Source: Halochromatium glycolicum (GTDB taxonomy: Bacteria > Pseudomonadota > Gammaproteobacteria > Chromatiales > Chromatiaceae). Taken from it: DNA of 64,000 nucleotides. The stretch spans positions 1 to 64,000 of the forward strand of contig NZ_NRSJ01000020.1 of assembly GCF_016584085.1 (NCBI RefSeq), written 5' to 3'. This document shows, piece after piece, positions 25,741 to 34,800 of the stretch. Position numbers and translations under genes: made by a program. Every line of letters starts with the position of its first letter. Position 1 is the first letter of the stretch. The notes beneath the pieces are model-generated. The model worked only from the letters and a program-made list of their open reading frames with translations. It had not been told where the DNA came from and did not search any database.

Positions 25741-26063
25741 CGCGCGGCGACCTGGTGACCATCGCCCTGTCCGGTGACTTCGGCAAGCCGCGTCCGGCGT
25801 TGGTGATCCAGGCCGATCAATTCCAGGAGCATGCCACCCGGACGGTACTGCCGGTGACCAGCACACTGGTCGCGGCGCCGCTGTTTCGCATCACGCTCGA
25901 GCCCAGCGCGGATAATGGCCTGAAGCAGCCCTCTCAGGTCATGGTCGATAAAGCGATGACGGTGAAACGCGACAAGATCGGCCCCGTCTTCGGGCGCATC
26001 GATCTCGACAAGCTGGTCGAGATCGAGCGCGCCCTCGCCGTGTTCTTGGGCATTGCGAAGTAA
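25737..26063 (+). CDS. mazF: MazF/PemK-type mRNA interferase toxin
   Basis: The 108-residue toxin carries the MazF fold signatures TRGDLVTIALSGDFGKPRPALVIQ, TVLPVTSTL and PSQVMVDKAMTVKRDKIG, the last being the conserved core before the C-terminal helix. It cleaves single-stranded RNA sequence-specifically. It starts inside the antitoxin stop codon, so translation is coupled. Full length; all core motifs are intact. Confidence 0.9.
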   Translation: MTRGDLVTIALSGDFGKPRPALVIQADQFQEHATRTVLPVTSTLVAAPLFRITLEPSADNGLKQPSQVMVDKAMTVKRDKIGPVFGRIDLDKLVEIERALAVFLGIAK

Positions 26064-26068
26064 CAGAC

Positions 26069-26338
26069 ATGCGCGTGACAGTCGATATCGATGACGACCT
26101 GCTGCAGCGTGCCCAAGCACTCAGCGGCATCAAAGAACCAACGGCCTTGGTGCATGAGGCACTCAAGGCGCTGCTTGAGCGAGAGACTGCGCGCCAATTG
26201 GCACAGCTTGGCGGCTCCGAGCCCCAGATCGACGAAGCGCTCGACTGGCTCCGTCGTGCAGTCTGGTCCCTGCCCGTCCTCGACACTCGCAGCGACGATG
26301 AGATACTGGGCTACAACAGGTTTGGCCACTTTGACTGA
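26069..26338 (+). CDS. Orphan VapB-like antitoxin, possibly chimeric
   Basis: The N-terminal half (MRVTVDIDDDLLQRAQALSG, LVHEALKALLERETARQLAQLGGSEP) is the VapB/DUF2191 antitoxin type with a ribbon-helix-helix fold. The C-terminal tail (LPVLDTRSDDEILGYNRFG) instead resembles the end of other VapB-type antitoxins. No PIN-domain toxin follows; a pglX relic does. Either it is a fusion of two antitoxin genes left by deletion or an antitoxin that lost its partner. It is six bases after mazF. Confidence 0.7.
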   Translation: MRVTVDIDDDLLQRAQALSGIKEPTALVHEALKALLERETARQLAQLGGSEPQIDEALDWLRRAVWSLPVLDTRSDDEILGYNRFGHFD

Positions 26339-26387
26339 TCCAACGGCCAGATTGAACGCCCAATCAAAGCACCAAGGAGCCACCCCC

Positions 26388-26520
26388 ATGGACCCCCTCG
26401 CCAAACCCCCGCGCCGCCGACACCTTCGACGACTGGCCCGAGCACCTCGGCGAGCTGAAGCCGACGGCCCCCTGCTGCGGTTCCGGGCATTTTCTGGTCG
26501 CCGCCTTCCAGACGCGCCGG
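26388..26520 (+). pseudogene. pglX relic: start codon joined to methyltransferase motif I
   Basis: It begins with the same 20 bases as intact pglX (26388-26407 vs 31839-31858), and the preceding ACCAAGGAG is also shared. After an internal deletion of roughly 830 bases it continues with the equivalent of 32671-32770. That part includes the stretch coding for the AdoMet motif CCGSGHFLVAA, in a shifted context. It is the third piece of the degraded BREX cassette. Confidence 0.85.
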
Positions 26521-26586
26521 CGCTGTGCCGATCATAGTCGCGAAACCGTAGCGCCTCCTGGCGATCCGCAACGGAGATGTGCAACA

Positions 26587-27381
26587 GTGTTCGCGACTGA
26601 ACAGACCGAGGCGCTGCTCCGGTTCGGCTTCAAGTTCGGTCGAGGCGGTGTCCACGCGGCACGGACGATGATGCTCCCGGAGCTGCAGCGCCTACTGGAC
26701 GCGCTACCCGAGGATGCCGAACAGGCCGACTACCGGGCCGCGGTGGTTGACACCAACCTGCTCGACAAGCCGTCACTGAAGGCCCGCAAGCTCGGCTTTG
26801 AGCATTTGTGCGGCCTCTATGCCCTCGATCCCAACGTCTGTCTGTTCCGGGTCCTGCGGCGCTTGTGGCACAGCGATGCGCCGAGTCAGCCGGTGCTGGC
26901 GCTGTCGATGGCGCTGGCGCGGGATGCGTTGCTTCGACTCAGCGCCCCGCTCATCCTCGAGGCCCGGCCCGGCGTCCGCGTATCCCGGGACCAGATGGCT
27001 GAACGGTTCGCCACCTGGGGCGAGGGCCGCTTCAGCGCCACCTCGGTCGAGGCCATCGCTCAGCGCGTGAACGGCACCTGGACCCGGGCCGGCTATCTGA
27101 CCGGGCGCGTCAAGAAGGTCCGCACACAGCCCGAGATCACGCCGGTGAACGTCGCGTTCGCCCTGTTCCTGGCCTATCTTGAGGGGCGTCTCGCCCAGCG
27201 CCTCTTGACCAGCGACTGGGTGCGTGTGCTCGATCTTCCCGAGGAACGGCTGATCGAGCTGACCCAGGCGGCGGCGCTGTGCGGGCTGCTGGTGTTCCGC
27301 CGCACCGGCGCCGTGATGGAGGTCCGCTTCCCGAACTATCTGACCGAGCAGGAACGGGAGTGGCTCAATGAGCAGGCTTGA
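26587..27381 (+). CDS. brxA: BREX protein BrxA (DUF1819)
   Basis: The 264-residue DUF1819 protein is the first gene of the intact BREX operon. It has the expected N-terminal stretch (LLRFGFKFGRGGVHAARTMMLPELQRLL), then DKPSLKARKLGFEHLCGLYALDP, and RVNGTWTRAGYLTGRVKKVRTQPEITP near residues 155-185. BrxA is a small DNA-binding winged-helix-rich protein needed for or enhancing BREX defence. It starts at GTG with GGAG 10 bases upstream. It overlaps brxB by 14 bases. No brxR-type regulator precedes it; relic DNA does. Confidence 0.92.
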   Translation: MFATEQTEALLRFGFKFGRGGVHAARTMMLPELQRLLDALPEDAEQADYRAAVVDTNLLDKPSLKARKLGFEHLCGLYALDPNVCLFRVLRRLWHSDAPSQPVLALSMALARDALLRLSAPLILEARPGVRVSRDQMAERFATWGEGRFSATSVEAIAQRVNGTWTRAGYLTGRVKKVRTQPEITPVNVAFALFLAYLEGRLAQRLLTSDWVRVLDLPEERLIELTQAAALCGLLVFRRTGAVMEVRFPNYLTEQEREWLNEQA

Positions 27382-27916
27382 CCGTCTCGTCGAACGCTAC
27401 GCCGATCACATCGCCACCCCGTGGCCGGCCGGACTATCGGGCATCGAGCGCGTGATCTTCGTCGTCTACCCGCCCGCCGATGAATTGCGCTTACGCATCT
27501 ACATCGACGAGTTCGAGCTACGCACCCGCGACGCCGGCCATGGCTGGAGGCTGCTCGACCTGACCGGAGCCTTCCCGCAGTGGATGGCCGCCCACCGCTA
27601 CCGCGAGAAGTATTTTCGCCGTCCCACGCTGCTCGCGGGGTACCCCGAAGGCCGCCTGGCCGAGTTCACGGCGCACCTCGTCAAGCAGACCCGCGCGCAG
27701 GTCGCCGCGGCGCCGGCCGACGAGGTGGTCGCCCTTGCCGGGGTCGGCACCCTGTTCGGGGTCTCCAGCGTCTCCGAGGTCGTGAACGGCGCCGCGTCTG
27801 CCATCAATGGGCGCCTCGTCGTCTTCTTTCCCGGTGAGAAGGACGGCAACATCTACCGCTTGCTCGATGCCCGCGATGGCTGGGACTACATGGCGCATGC
27901 GATCACCGCGGACTGA
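27368..27916 (+). CDS. brxB: BREX protein BrxB (DUF1788)
   Basis: The 182-residue DUF1788 protein has family signatures LVERYADHIATPWPAGLSGIERVIFVVYPPADELRLR, WRLLDLTGAFPQWMA, VGTLFGVSSVSEVV and GRLVVFFPGEKDGNIYRLLDARDGW. The C-terminal pattern is very like BrxB of type 1 BREX. Its biochemical role is unresolved, but it is required in several BREX systems. It overlaps brxA by 14 bases and precedes brxC by 14. Confidence 0.92.
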   Translation: MSRLDRLVERYADHIATPWPAGLSGIERVIFVVYPPADELRLRIYIDEFELRTRDAGHGWRLLDLTGAFPQWMAAHRYREKYFRRPTLLAGYPEGRLAEFTAHLVKQTRAQVAAAPADEVVALAGVGTLFGVSSVSEVVNGAASAINGRLVVFFPGEKDGNIYRLLDARDGWDYMAHAITAD

Positions 27917-27930
27917 ATAAGGAGTTGACC

Positions 27931-30900
27931 ATGAAGAATCGGGCGATCTATAGCAAGGATCCTCTGGCCAACCGACTGATCAACAACGGCGTGGCCGAGG
28001 TCTCGGAAGACCGCTCCAAGGCCGCATTGGCGATCCTCCGCTACGAGCTGGACACCTTCGTCTGCGACGGCGAATACGAAAAGGGCCTGCAGAAGATCCT
28101 CGAAACCTACCTCGGCAACCTCGGCAGCGCCCCCGAACAGCCCGGCGTCTGGATCAGCGGCTTCTACGGCAGCGGTAAGTCGCATCTGGCCAAGATGCTT
28201 CGCGCCCTCTGGGTCGATCTCCCGTTCGACGACGGCGCCACGGCCCGCAGCGTTGCCCGGCTCCCGACCGAGATCAAGGACCATCTCCGGGAGCTGAACA
28301 CCCAATCGAAACGCTACGGCGGCCTGCACGCCGCCTCCGGCAAGCTCGGCTCCGGTGCCGGCAACAACGTGCGTCTCGCCCTGCTCGGGATCGTCTTTAG
28401 GTCCGCCGGCCTGCCCGAGAAGTACAACCAGGCGCGCCTGATGATGTGGCTGCGGCGTGAAGGCATCCTCGACAGGGTCGAAGACGCCCTGGCGAGCAAG
28501 GGCACCAGCCTGGAGCAGGAGCTCCCGGATCTGTTCGTCTCCGACGACCTCCATTCGGCCCTGCTCGCCGCCAAGCCCGAGCTGGCCCCGGACGCCATGA
28601 GCGTGGGCGACCGCCTGATCGCCCAGTATCCGGAGGTACAGGATGTCTCGAACGACGAGATGATCCGCGCTGTCAAGGATGCGCTCACGAATGATAACGG
28701 CTTCCCGCTGACCCTCATCGTGCTCGATGAAGTCCAGCAGTTCATCGGCAACAGCGGCGACCGCGCCTACAGCATCCAGGAGGTGGTCGAGTCCTGCAGC
28801 AAGCACTTCGGCGGGCGCCTGCTGTTCGTCGGCACCGGGCAGACCGCCATGTCCGGCACCCCGTCACTGCAGAAGATCAAGGGCCGCTTCACGGTGCCGG
28901 TGCAGCTCTCCGACACGGACGTCGAGGCCGTCATCCGCAAGATCATCCTGCAGAAAACGCAGGGCGCGATCCCCGCGATCCAGACGACCCTGACCGACAA
29001 CCTCGGCGAGATCTCCCGCCACCTGCGCGGCACCAAGCTGGAGCACACCACGCAGGACGAGCCCATCATGGTCGCGGACTACCCGCTGCTGCCGGTGCGC
29101 CGCCGATTCTGGGAGAAGGTCCTGCACAAGCTCGACGAGTCCGGCACCATCTCCCAGCTCCGCAACCAGCTCCGCATCGTCCACGAGGCCGCCTGCGCCA
29201 CCGCCGAGCAGCCCCTCGGCCAGGTGGTCTCCGGCGACTTCATCTACGACCAGCTCAGCACGGACCTGCTGCAGACCGGGCTGCTCTCACGAGAGGTCTA
29301 CGACCGCATCGGCAAGCTCGCCGCCGGCGACGCCGACGCGCAGCTCAAGGCCAGTCTGCTCAAGCTCATCTACCTGATCGGCAAGCTGCCCACCGACCCG
29401 ATGGCGGACATCGGTCTGCGTGCCACCGAGGACAGCCTGGCGGACCTGCTGGTCACCGAGCTGGCGGGCGGCTCCAGTGCCCTGCGCAAGCGCATCCCCG
29501 GCCTGCTGGATGAGCTGCACAACACCGACGGGCTGGTGATGGCCATCGCCACCGCCTCGGGCACCGAATACCGCCTGCAGACCGCCGAGAGCAGCGCCTG
29601 GCACGACGAATATCGCAAGCAGGTCTCCGAGCTGTCGTCGAATACCCAGCGCCTCGAGATGGAGCGTATCGATCTCTTCAAGACCGCCTACCGGGAGGCG
29701 CTCAAGGGCGTGCACCTGACCCAAGGGCAGACCAAGGAGGTGCGGACCCTCACCCCCTGCTACGACGACAGCCTGCCGGCGGACGCCGACAAGCAGATCG
29801 TCGCCTGGTTCCGCGACGGCTGGAGCAGCTCCGAGACCGAGATCAAAGGCGATGCGCGCAACGCCGGCCCCACCAGCCCGACCATCTTCGTCTTCCTGCC
29901 GGCCCAGAGCCGCAACGAGCTGCGCGCGGCCATCATCGAGCACAAGGCCGCCCGGCTCACGTTGGACACCCGCGGCGTGCCGGCGACGCCCGAGGGCCAG
30001 GATGCCCGCTCCGCCATGGAGACCCGCCGCAACGACGCGGACCGCCGTATTGCCCAGATCGTCAAGACCGTCGTCGGCGGCGCGCAGGTCTATCAAGGCG
30101 GCGGCTCGGTCGTGGATGGCACCGACCTGAGCGACAAACTGCAGGCCGCTGGCGCTGCGTCCGTCGTGCGCCTCTACGGCGACTTCGACACCGCCGACCA
30201 GGTGGGCTGGGACAAGGTCATCGAGCGCTCGCGCAAAGGCGAGACCCAGCCCCTGCAGCCCATCAAGCACAGCGCCGACACGGACCAGCACCCGGTCTGC
30301 GCCGCCATCCTCAAGCACCTGGGTGCCGGCAAGAAGGGCAGCGACGTGCGCGAGCACTTCAAGGCACCGCCGCACGGCTGGCCCCAGGATGCCATCGACG
30401 GTGCCCTCTATGCCCTGCTCGCCAGCGGCCACGTGCTGGCGCTGAACAACCTCGGCAAAGCGGTGGACGCTAAGGGCCTGGAGCGCAAACAGATCACCCA
30501 GAGCAGCTTCAAGCCCGAGACCGTCACCATCAGCCCGGTGCAGAAGATCCAGATCCGCAAGGTCTTCCAGGCCGCCGGTGTCGGCTGCCAGCCGGGCCAG
30601 GAGGTCGACAAGGCGCCGGCGCTGCTGCGTACCCTGCGAGACCTGGCCAGCAAAGCCGGCGGCGAGGCGCCGAAACCGGCGCTGCCGGACCAAAAGCGGC
30701 TCGACGACCTGGGGGCGCTCGCCGGCAACGCCCTGCTCGCTGAGCTATACAGCCAGCGCGATACCCTGATCCAGCACAGCAAGGACTGGACAGCCACCGG
30801 CGAACAGATCGCCAAACGCTGGCCGACCTGGACCCTCGTGCACGACCTCTTGAACCACGCCAAGGACCTGGGTCCATCCGAGGAGCTGCAGGCCGAGGCC

Positions 30901-31389
30901 AGGGAGATCGAGCAACAGCGGGCACTGCTCGCCGACCACGACCCGGCTCAGGCCCTGCTCGACAACACGGTGGACCTGCTGCGCAGCAGTCTCAACCACC
31001 ACGTCGAGGCGTATCGGAAGACCTACGACGCGGAGATGGCGGCACTGGATCACGACAGCGATTGGCAGCAGCTTTCACCCGATCAGCGCACCGCGATTCT
31101 GGTCAAGCACGGCCTCGACCAGACCGTTTCGGTGGATGCCGCCACCGCCGAGAGCATCCTCGAGGAGCTGGAGCACTGCTCGCTCTCCCAGTGGGCCGAC
31201 CGCACCCGGGCGCTCAAGAGCCGGTTCGAGCAGGTGCGCCTCGAAGTCGCCAAGCTATTGGAGCCCAAGGTGCAGCGCGTGGATCTCCCCCGCCGCACGC
31301 TGCGGGACGAGGCGGAGCTGGCCGCCTGGCTCAAGGAGGCCGAGGAGCGCATCCGGGGCAAGCTCAGCGACGGGCCGGTGATGATCTGA
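27931..31389 (+). CDS. brxC: BREX ATPase BrxC
   Basis: This is a large 1152-residue P-loop ATPase. It opens with the canonical IYSKDPLANRLINNGVAEV. Walker A is GFYGSGKS at residues 77-84; Walker B is LIVLDEVQQFIG near 262-273, followed by the sensor region LLFVGTGQTAM. The remaining 800 residues are the BrxC/PglY-type helical body, ending in LEPKVQRVDLPRRTLRDEAEL. BrxC is an essential core component of BREX. The ATG at 27931 follows AAGGAG; a TTG at 27925 is rejected. Parts of its sequence recur as relics at 23857-24217. Confidence 0.94.
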   Translation: MKNRAIYSKDPLANRLINNGVAEVSEDRSKAALAILRYELDTFVCDGEYEKGLQKILETYLGNLGSAPEQPGVWISGFYGSGKSHLAKMLRALWVDLPFDDGATARSVARLPTEIKDHLRELNTQSKRYGGLHAASGKLGSGAGNNVRLALLGIVFRSAGLPEKYNQARLMMWLRREGILDRVEDALASKGTSLEQELPDLFVSDDLHSALLAAKPELAPDAMSVGDRLIAQYPEVQDVSNDEMIRAVKDALTNDNGFPLTLIVLDEVQQFIGNSGDRAYSIQEVVESCSKHFGGRLLFVGTGQTAMSGTPSLQKIKGRFTVPVQLSDTDVEAVIRKIILQKTQGAIPAIQTTLTDNLGEISRHLRGTKLEHTTQDEPIMVADYPLLPVRRRFWEKVLHKLDESGTISQLRNQLRIVHEAACATAEQPLGQVVSGDFIYDQLSTDLLQTGLLSREVYDRIGKLAAGDADAQLKASLLKLIYLIGKLPTDPMADIGLRATEDSLADLLVTELAGGSSALRKRIPGLLDELHNTDGLVMAIATASGTEYRLQTAESSAWHDEYRKQVSELSSNTQRLEMERIDLFKTAYREALKGVHLTQGQTKEVRTLTPCYDDSLPADADKQIVAWFRDGWSSSETEIKGDARNAGPTSPTIFVFLPAQSRNELRAAIIEHKAARLTLDTRGVPATPEGQDARSAMETRRNDADRRIAQIVKTVVGGAQVYQGGGSVVDGTDLSDKLQAAGAASVVRLYGDFDTADQVGWDKVIERSRKGETQPLQPIKHSADTDQHPVCAAILKHLGAGKKGSDVREHFKAPPHGWPQDAIDGALYALLASGHVLALNNLGKAVDAKGLERKQITQSSFKPETVTISPVQKIQIRKVFQAAGVGCQPGQEVDKAPALLRTLRDLASKAGGEAPKPALPDQKRLDDLGALAGNALLAELYSQRDTLIQHSKDWTATGEQIAKRWPTWTLVHDLLNHAKDLGPSEELQAEAREIEQQRALLADHDPAQALLDNTVDLLRSSLNHHVEAYRKTYDAEMAALDHDSDWQQLSPDQRTAILVKHGLDQTVSVDAATAESILEELEHCSLSQWADRTRALKSRFEQVRLEVAKLLEPKVQRVDLPRRTLRDEAELAAWLKEAEERIRGKLSDGPVMI

Positions 31390-31461
31390 CCGATAGGATT
31401 GACGGTAATTGACCTACCGCCGGATGATTGACAGTAAAACACCTGCATTCTGGTTGCCATC

Positions 31462-31758
31462 ATGCCGGCCGTGACTGTCAAGAACCTTCCGGACGATCTC
31501 TACCAGCGCCTCAAGACCAACGCCCAGGCGCATCATCGCAGCATCAACGGCGAGCTGATCGCGACCCTCGAGCGGGCACTGTGCGTGCAACGGACCGATC
31601 CCGAGCAGCAGCTCGCCCAGATCCGCGCCTTGCGCCGCGAGCTGGACCTGCCGCCCCTCGACCTCGACGCGATCCGCGCCGCGATCGAGTCTGGTCGGCC
31701 AGCATCTCGGCACCCCTCTGTTCACGGCCGACAGCGGTCTACGCAAGGCATTTCCTGA
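31462..31758 (+). CDS. FitA/VapB-type ribbon-helix-helix antitoxin with aberrant tail
   Basis: The 98-residue frame has an N-terminal Arc/FitA-type RHH domain: PAVTVKNLPDDLYQRLKTNAQAHHRSINGELIATLERAL. A helical toxin-binding part runs to about residue 77. From GRPASRHPSV onward the residues come from reading the remnant of a PIN toxin in the wrong frame. So the antitoxin is functional in its DNA-binding part but has lost its natural end and most of vapC. It sits between brxC and pglX, the same junction occupied by TA genes in the relic cassette. Confidence 0.75.
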   Translation: MPAVTVKNLPDDLYQRLKTNAQAHHRSINGELIATLERALCVQRTDPEQQLAQIRALRRELDLPPLDLDAIRAAIESGRPASRHPSVHGRQRSTQGIS

Positions 31759-31789
31759 CACCGCGCAGGGGCTCCCGACTGGAGCCTGA
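31697..31789 (+). pseudogene. Truncated VapC (PIN-domain) toxin remnant
   Basis: In a frame shifted from the antitoxin, 30 codons read HLGTPLFTADSGLRKAFPDTAQGL. This is the usual C-terminal end of PIN toxins (G-x-P-L-x-T-x-D, containing the last catalytic Asp, then a K-x-F/A-P stretch). The first ~100 residues of the toxin are missing. Confidence 0.65.
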
Positions 31790-31838
31790 CGCGCGCCCGC
31801 GCAAGCCCAGCTCGATCCATCACCAAGGAGCTTTCCTC

Positions 31839-34800
31839 ATGGACCCCCTCGCCAAACCGCTGCGCAGGCAACTGGAAGAGGCCGTCGTCGACGCCCGGGA
31901 CACGGCGGAAGAGGCCGCCCGCGCCGCGCTGATGCACCTCGGTGTCGGCGACGCGGACGCGCCCAAGCATCTGACCGACGCCGAGCGCGCCCTGCGCCGC
32001 CGCCTGCGCGCCCACGGCCGCCAGCTCGGGGATCAGCGCCGTCCCGACGCGCATCAGGCTATCGACAAGCTGGTGCAGGAGACCGCCTACGAGCACTGGC
32101 ACCGCATGCTCTTTGCCCGCTTCCTGGCCGAGAACGGCCTGTTGATGCACCCCGACGGCGTCGCGCTGACCCTGGACGAGTGCAACGAGCTGGCCCGGGA
32201 CGAGGGCGCCGCGGACGGCTGGGAGCTGGCCGGGCGCTATGCCTCCCGCATGCTGCCGCAGATCTTCCGCCCGGACAGTCCGGTGCTGGCGCTGAAGCTC
32301 GCCCCTGAGCACCAGCGCGCCCTGGAGCATCGGCTGGCCGGTCTGCACCCGGACACCTTCCAGGCCGCCGACAGCCTCGGCTGGGTCTACCAGTTCTGGC
32401 AGACCAAGCGCAAAGACGCCGTCAACCGCTCCGAGGTCAAGATCGGCGCCGACGAGCTGCCCGCCGTCACCCAGCTCTTCACCGAGCCCTACATGGTCGC
32501 CTTCTTGCTCGACAACAGCCTCGGCGCCTGGTGGGCCGCCCGGCGGCTGAACGCGGACGACCTGCGCAGCGCCGAGAGCGAGGAGGCGCTGCGCCGCAAG
32601 GCCGCGATCCCCGGCGTGCCGCTGGAGTATCTGCGCTTCGTGAAGGAAGAGGACGACGCCTGGACGCCCGCCGCCGGCACCTTCGACGCCTGGCCCGAGC
32701 ATCTCGGCGAGCTGAAGGTCATGGACCCCTGCTGCGGCTCCGGGCACTTCCTCGTGGCCGCGTTGCAGATGCTGGTGCCGATGCGCAAGGCGCTCGAAGG
32801 GCTCGACGCCCGCACCGCCGTCGATGCGGTACTGCGCGATAACCTGCACGGCCTGGAGCTGGACCAGCGGTGCGTCGAGATCGCCGCCTTCGCGCTGGCC
32901 CTGACCGCCTGGCGCTGGCCCGATGCTGGCGGTTATCGGCCACTGCCGGCGCTGAATCTCGCCTGCTCCGGGCTCGGCATCCACGCCCCGAAGGCCGACT
33001 GGCTGCGGCTCGCCGAGGGTGACGTCGACCTGGAGCACGCACTGGAGCGGCTGTACGACCTGTTCAAGGACGCACCGACTCTCGGCAGCCTGATCGATCC
33101 TCGGCGGGCGTTGGGGGACGACCTTCTACAGTTGAGCTGGGTTCGGGTCGAGCCGCTCTTGGAGCGGGCGCTGGGGTCGGAGGATGCGCAGCAGCAGGAG
33201 CTAGGAGTGCTTGCGGCTGGGTTGGCGCAGGCGGCTCGATTGCTCGCGGACCGCTACCACTGTGTTGTCACTAACGTGCCGTATTTGACGCGGCAGAGGC
33301 AATCCAAGAAATTGATGGACTATTTCGATGGTCGTTTCGCGAAGAGCAAGAACGAGCTTGGGTATGTGTTTCTCTCCAGGTTTCTAGACCAGCTTCCGGA
33401 GAGGTGCCCTGTAGCGGCGGTGATGCCGCAGAATGTACTGTACATGGCGCGCTATAAGAGCTTCAGGGTTTGCCTGCTTGAAAGCGCAACGTGGGAACTC
33501 GTTGCAAGGCTGGGGACGGGCGCATTCGAAGCTATATCCGGCGAGGTGGTGAACGTCGGCTTGTTCATAATGACCGCATCAACTCCAATCTCGGAGCAAA
33601 TGATAACATGCATCGATGTGCCGCGTGATTCGGATGCGCACGAAAAGGCGCGCCACCTCAGCGATGGTAGCGCTACCATTCTCAAACAGAATGCTATGTG
33701 TCTTAACCCGGATTCCGTTTTCGGTAGTACTTCTGTAATCGAGAAAGGAGCTCTTCTGGCTGAACACGCTGAATGCTATCAGGGACTCCGCACCGGAGAC
33801 GCGAACCGATTCGTTGCAAACTGGTGGGAAATTCCATTCGGTTCAGGTGAATGGGATTTCTTTCAGACGTCAAGCACCGACGATGCTGGTTCGATCTCAG
33901 GTTACACAGGAGCCATATTCTGGCAGGGCGGGGCAGGGCAGTTGCACGAGTATGCAGCAGCTACTCGGTATCGGCTGCATGATATGCATGAAAGCGGGAA
34001 TCGCGCTTGGGGTAGATGTGGGATTGCAGTGGGTCAAATGACTTTAAGAGCAACAGTGTATCTTGGCGCGAAATTTGATAACCCCGTTGCAGTAGTCGTT
34101 CCAAAAGAAACAAGGGACCTCGATGCTATTTGGGCCTTCCTTTCTTCGGAGCAGTACAGAGAAAGCGTAAAAGAAGTTAACAGAGGTTTGTATATCACGA
34201 ATGCGGCGCTGCTGAAGGTTTCGTTTGATCGTGATTATTGGGTCGATGCGGTCAGGGCAAATGAAGGACTCAGCTTTCCGCGCACATTCTCACCCGATCC
34301 TTTTCAGTGGATTTTCCACGGACATCCTTATCGATCGCGGCACCCGCTGCACGTTGCCGTAGGACGGTTAATTGGTTTCCGCTGGCCGGCCGAGAAAGAT
34401 TGCGTGATGGCACTCTCGGACGAATCCCGCGCCCTGGTCGCCGAGACCCGCAAGCTCGACCCCTTCAGCGACGACGACGGCATCTGCTGCCTGCCCGCCA
34501 TCCGCGGCGAGCCCGCGGCCCACGAGCGCCTGCTGGGCCTGCTGGAGGCGGCCTACGGTGACGACTGGACCGCCGGCACCCTGGGCAAGCTTCTGGCCGA
34601 GTCGGGCGCCCAGGGCAAGGGCCTGGACGTCTGGCTGCGCGACGCCTTCTTCCAGCAGCACTGCAAGCTGTTCCATCACCGCCCCTTCATCTGGCACATC
34701 TGGGACGGGCTCAAGGACGGCTTCGCGGCCCTGGTCAACTACCACAGGCTCGACCGCGCCAACCTGGAGCGGCTGATCTATACCTACCTGGGCGACTGGA

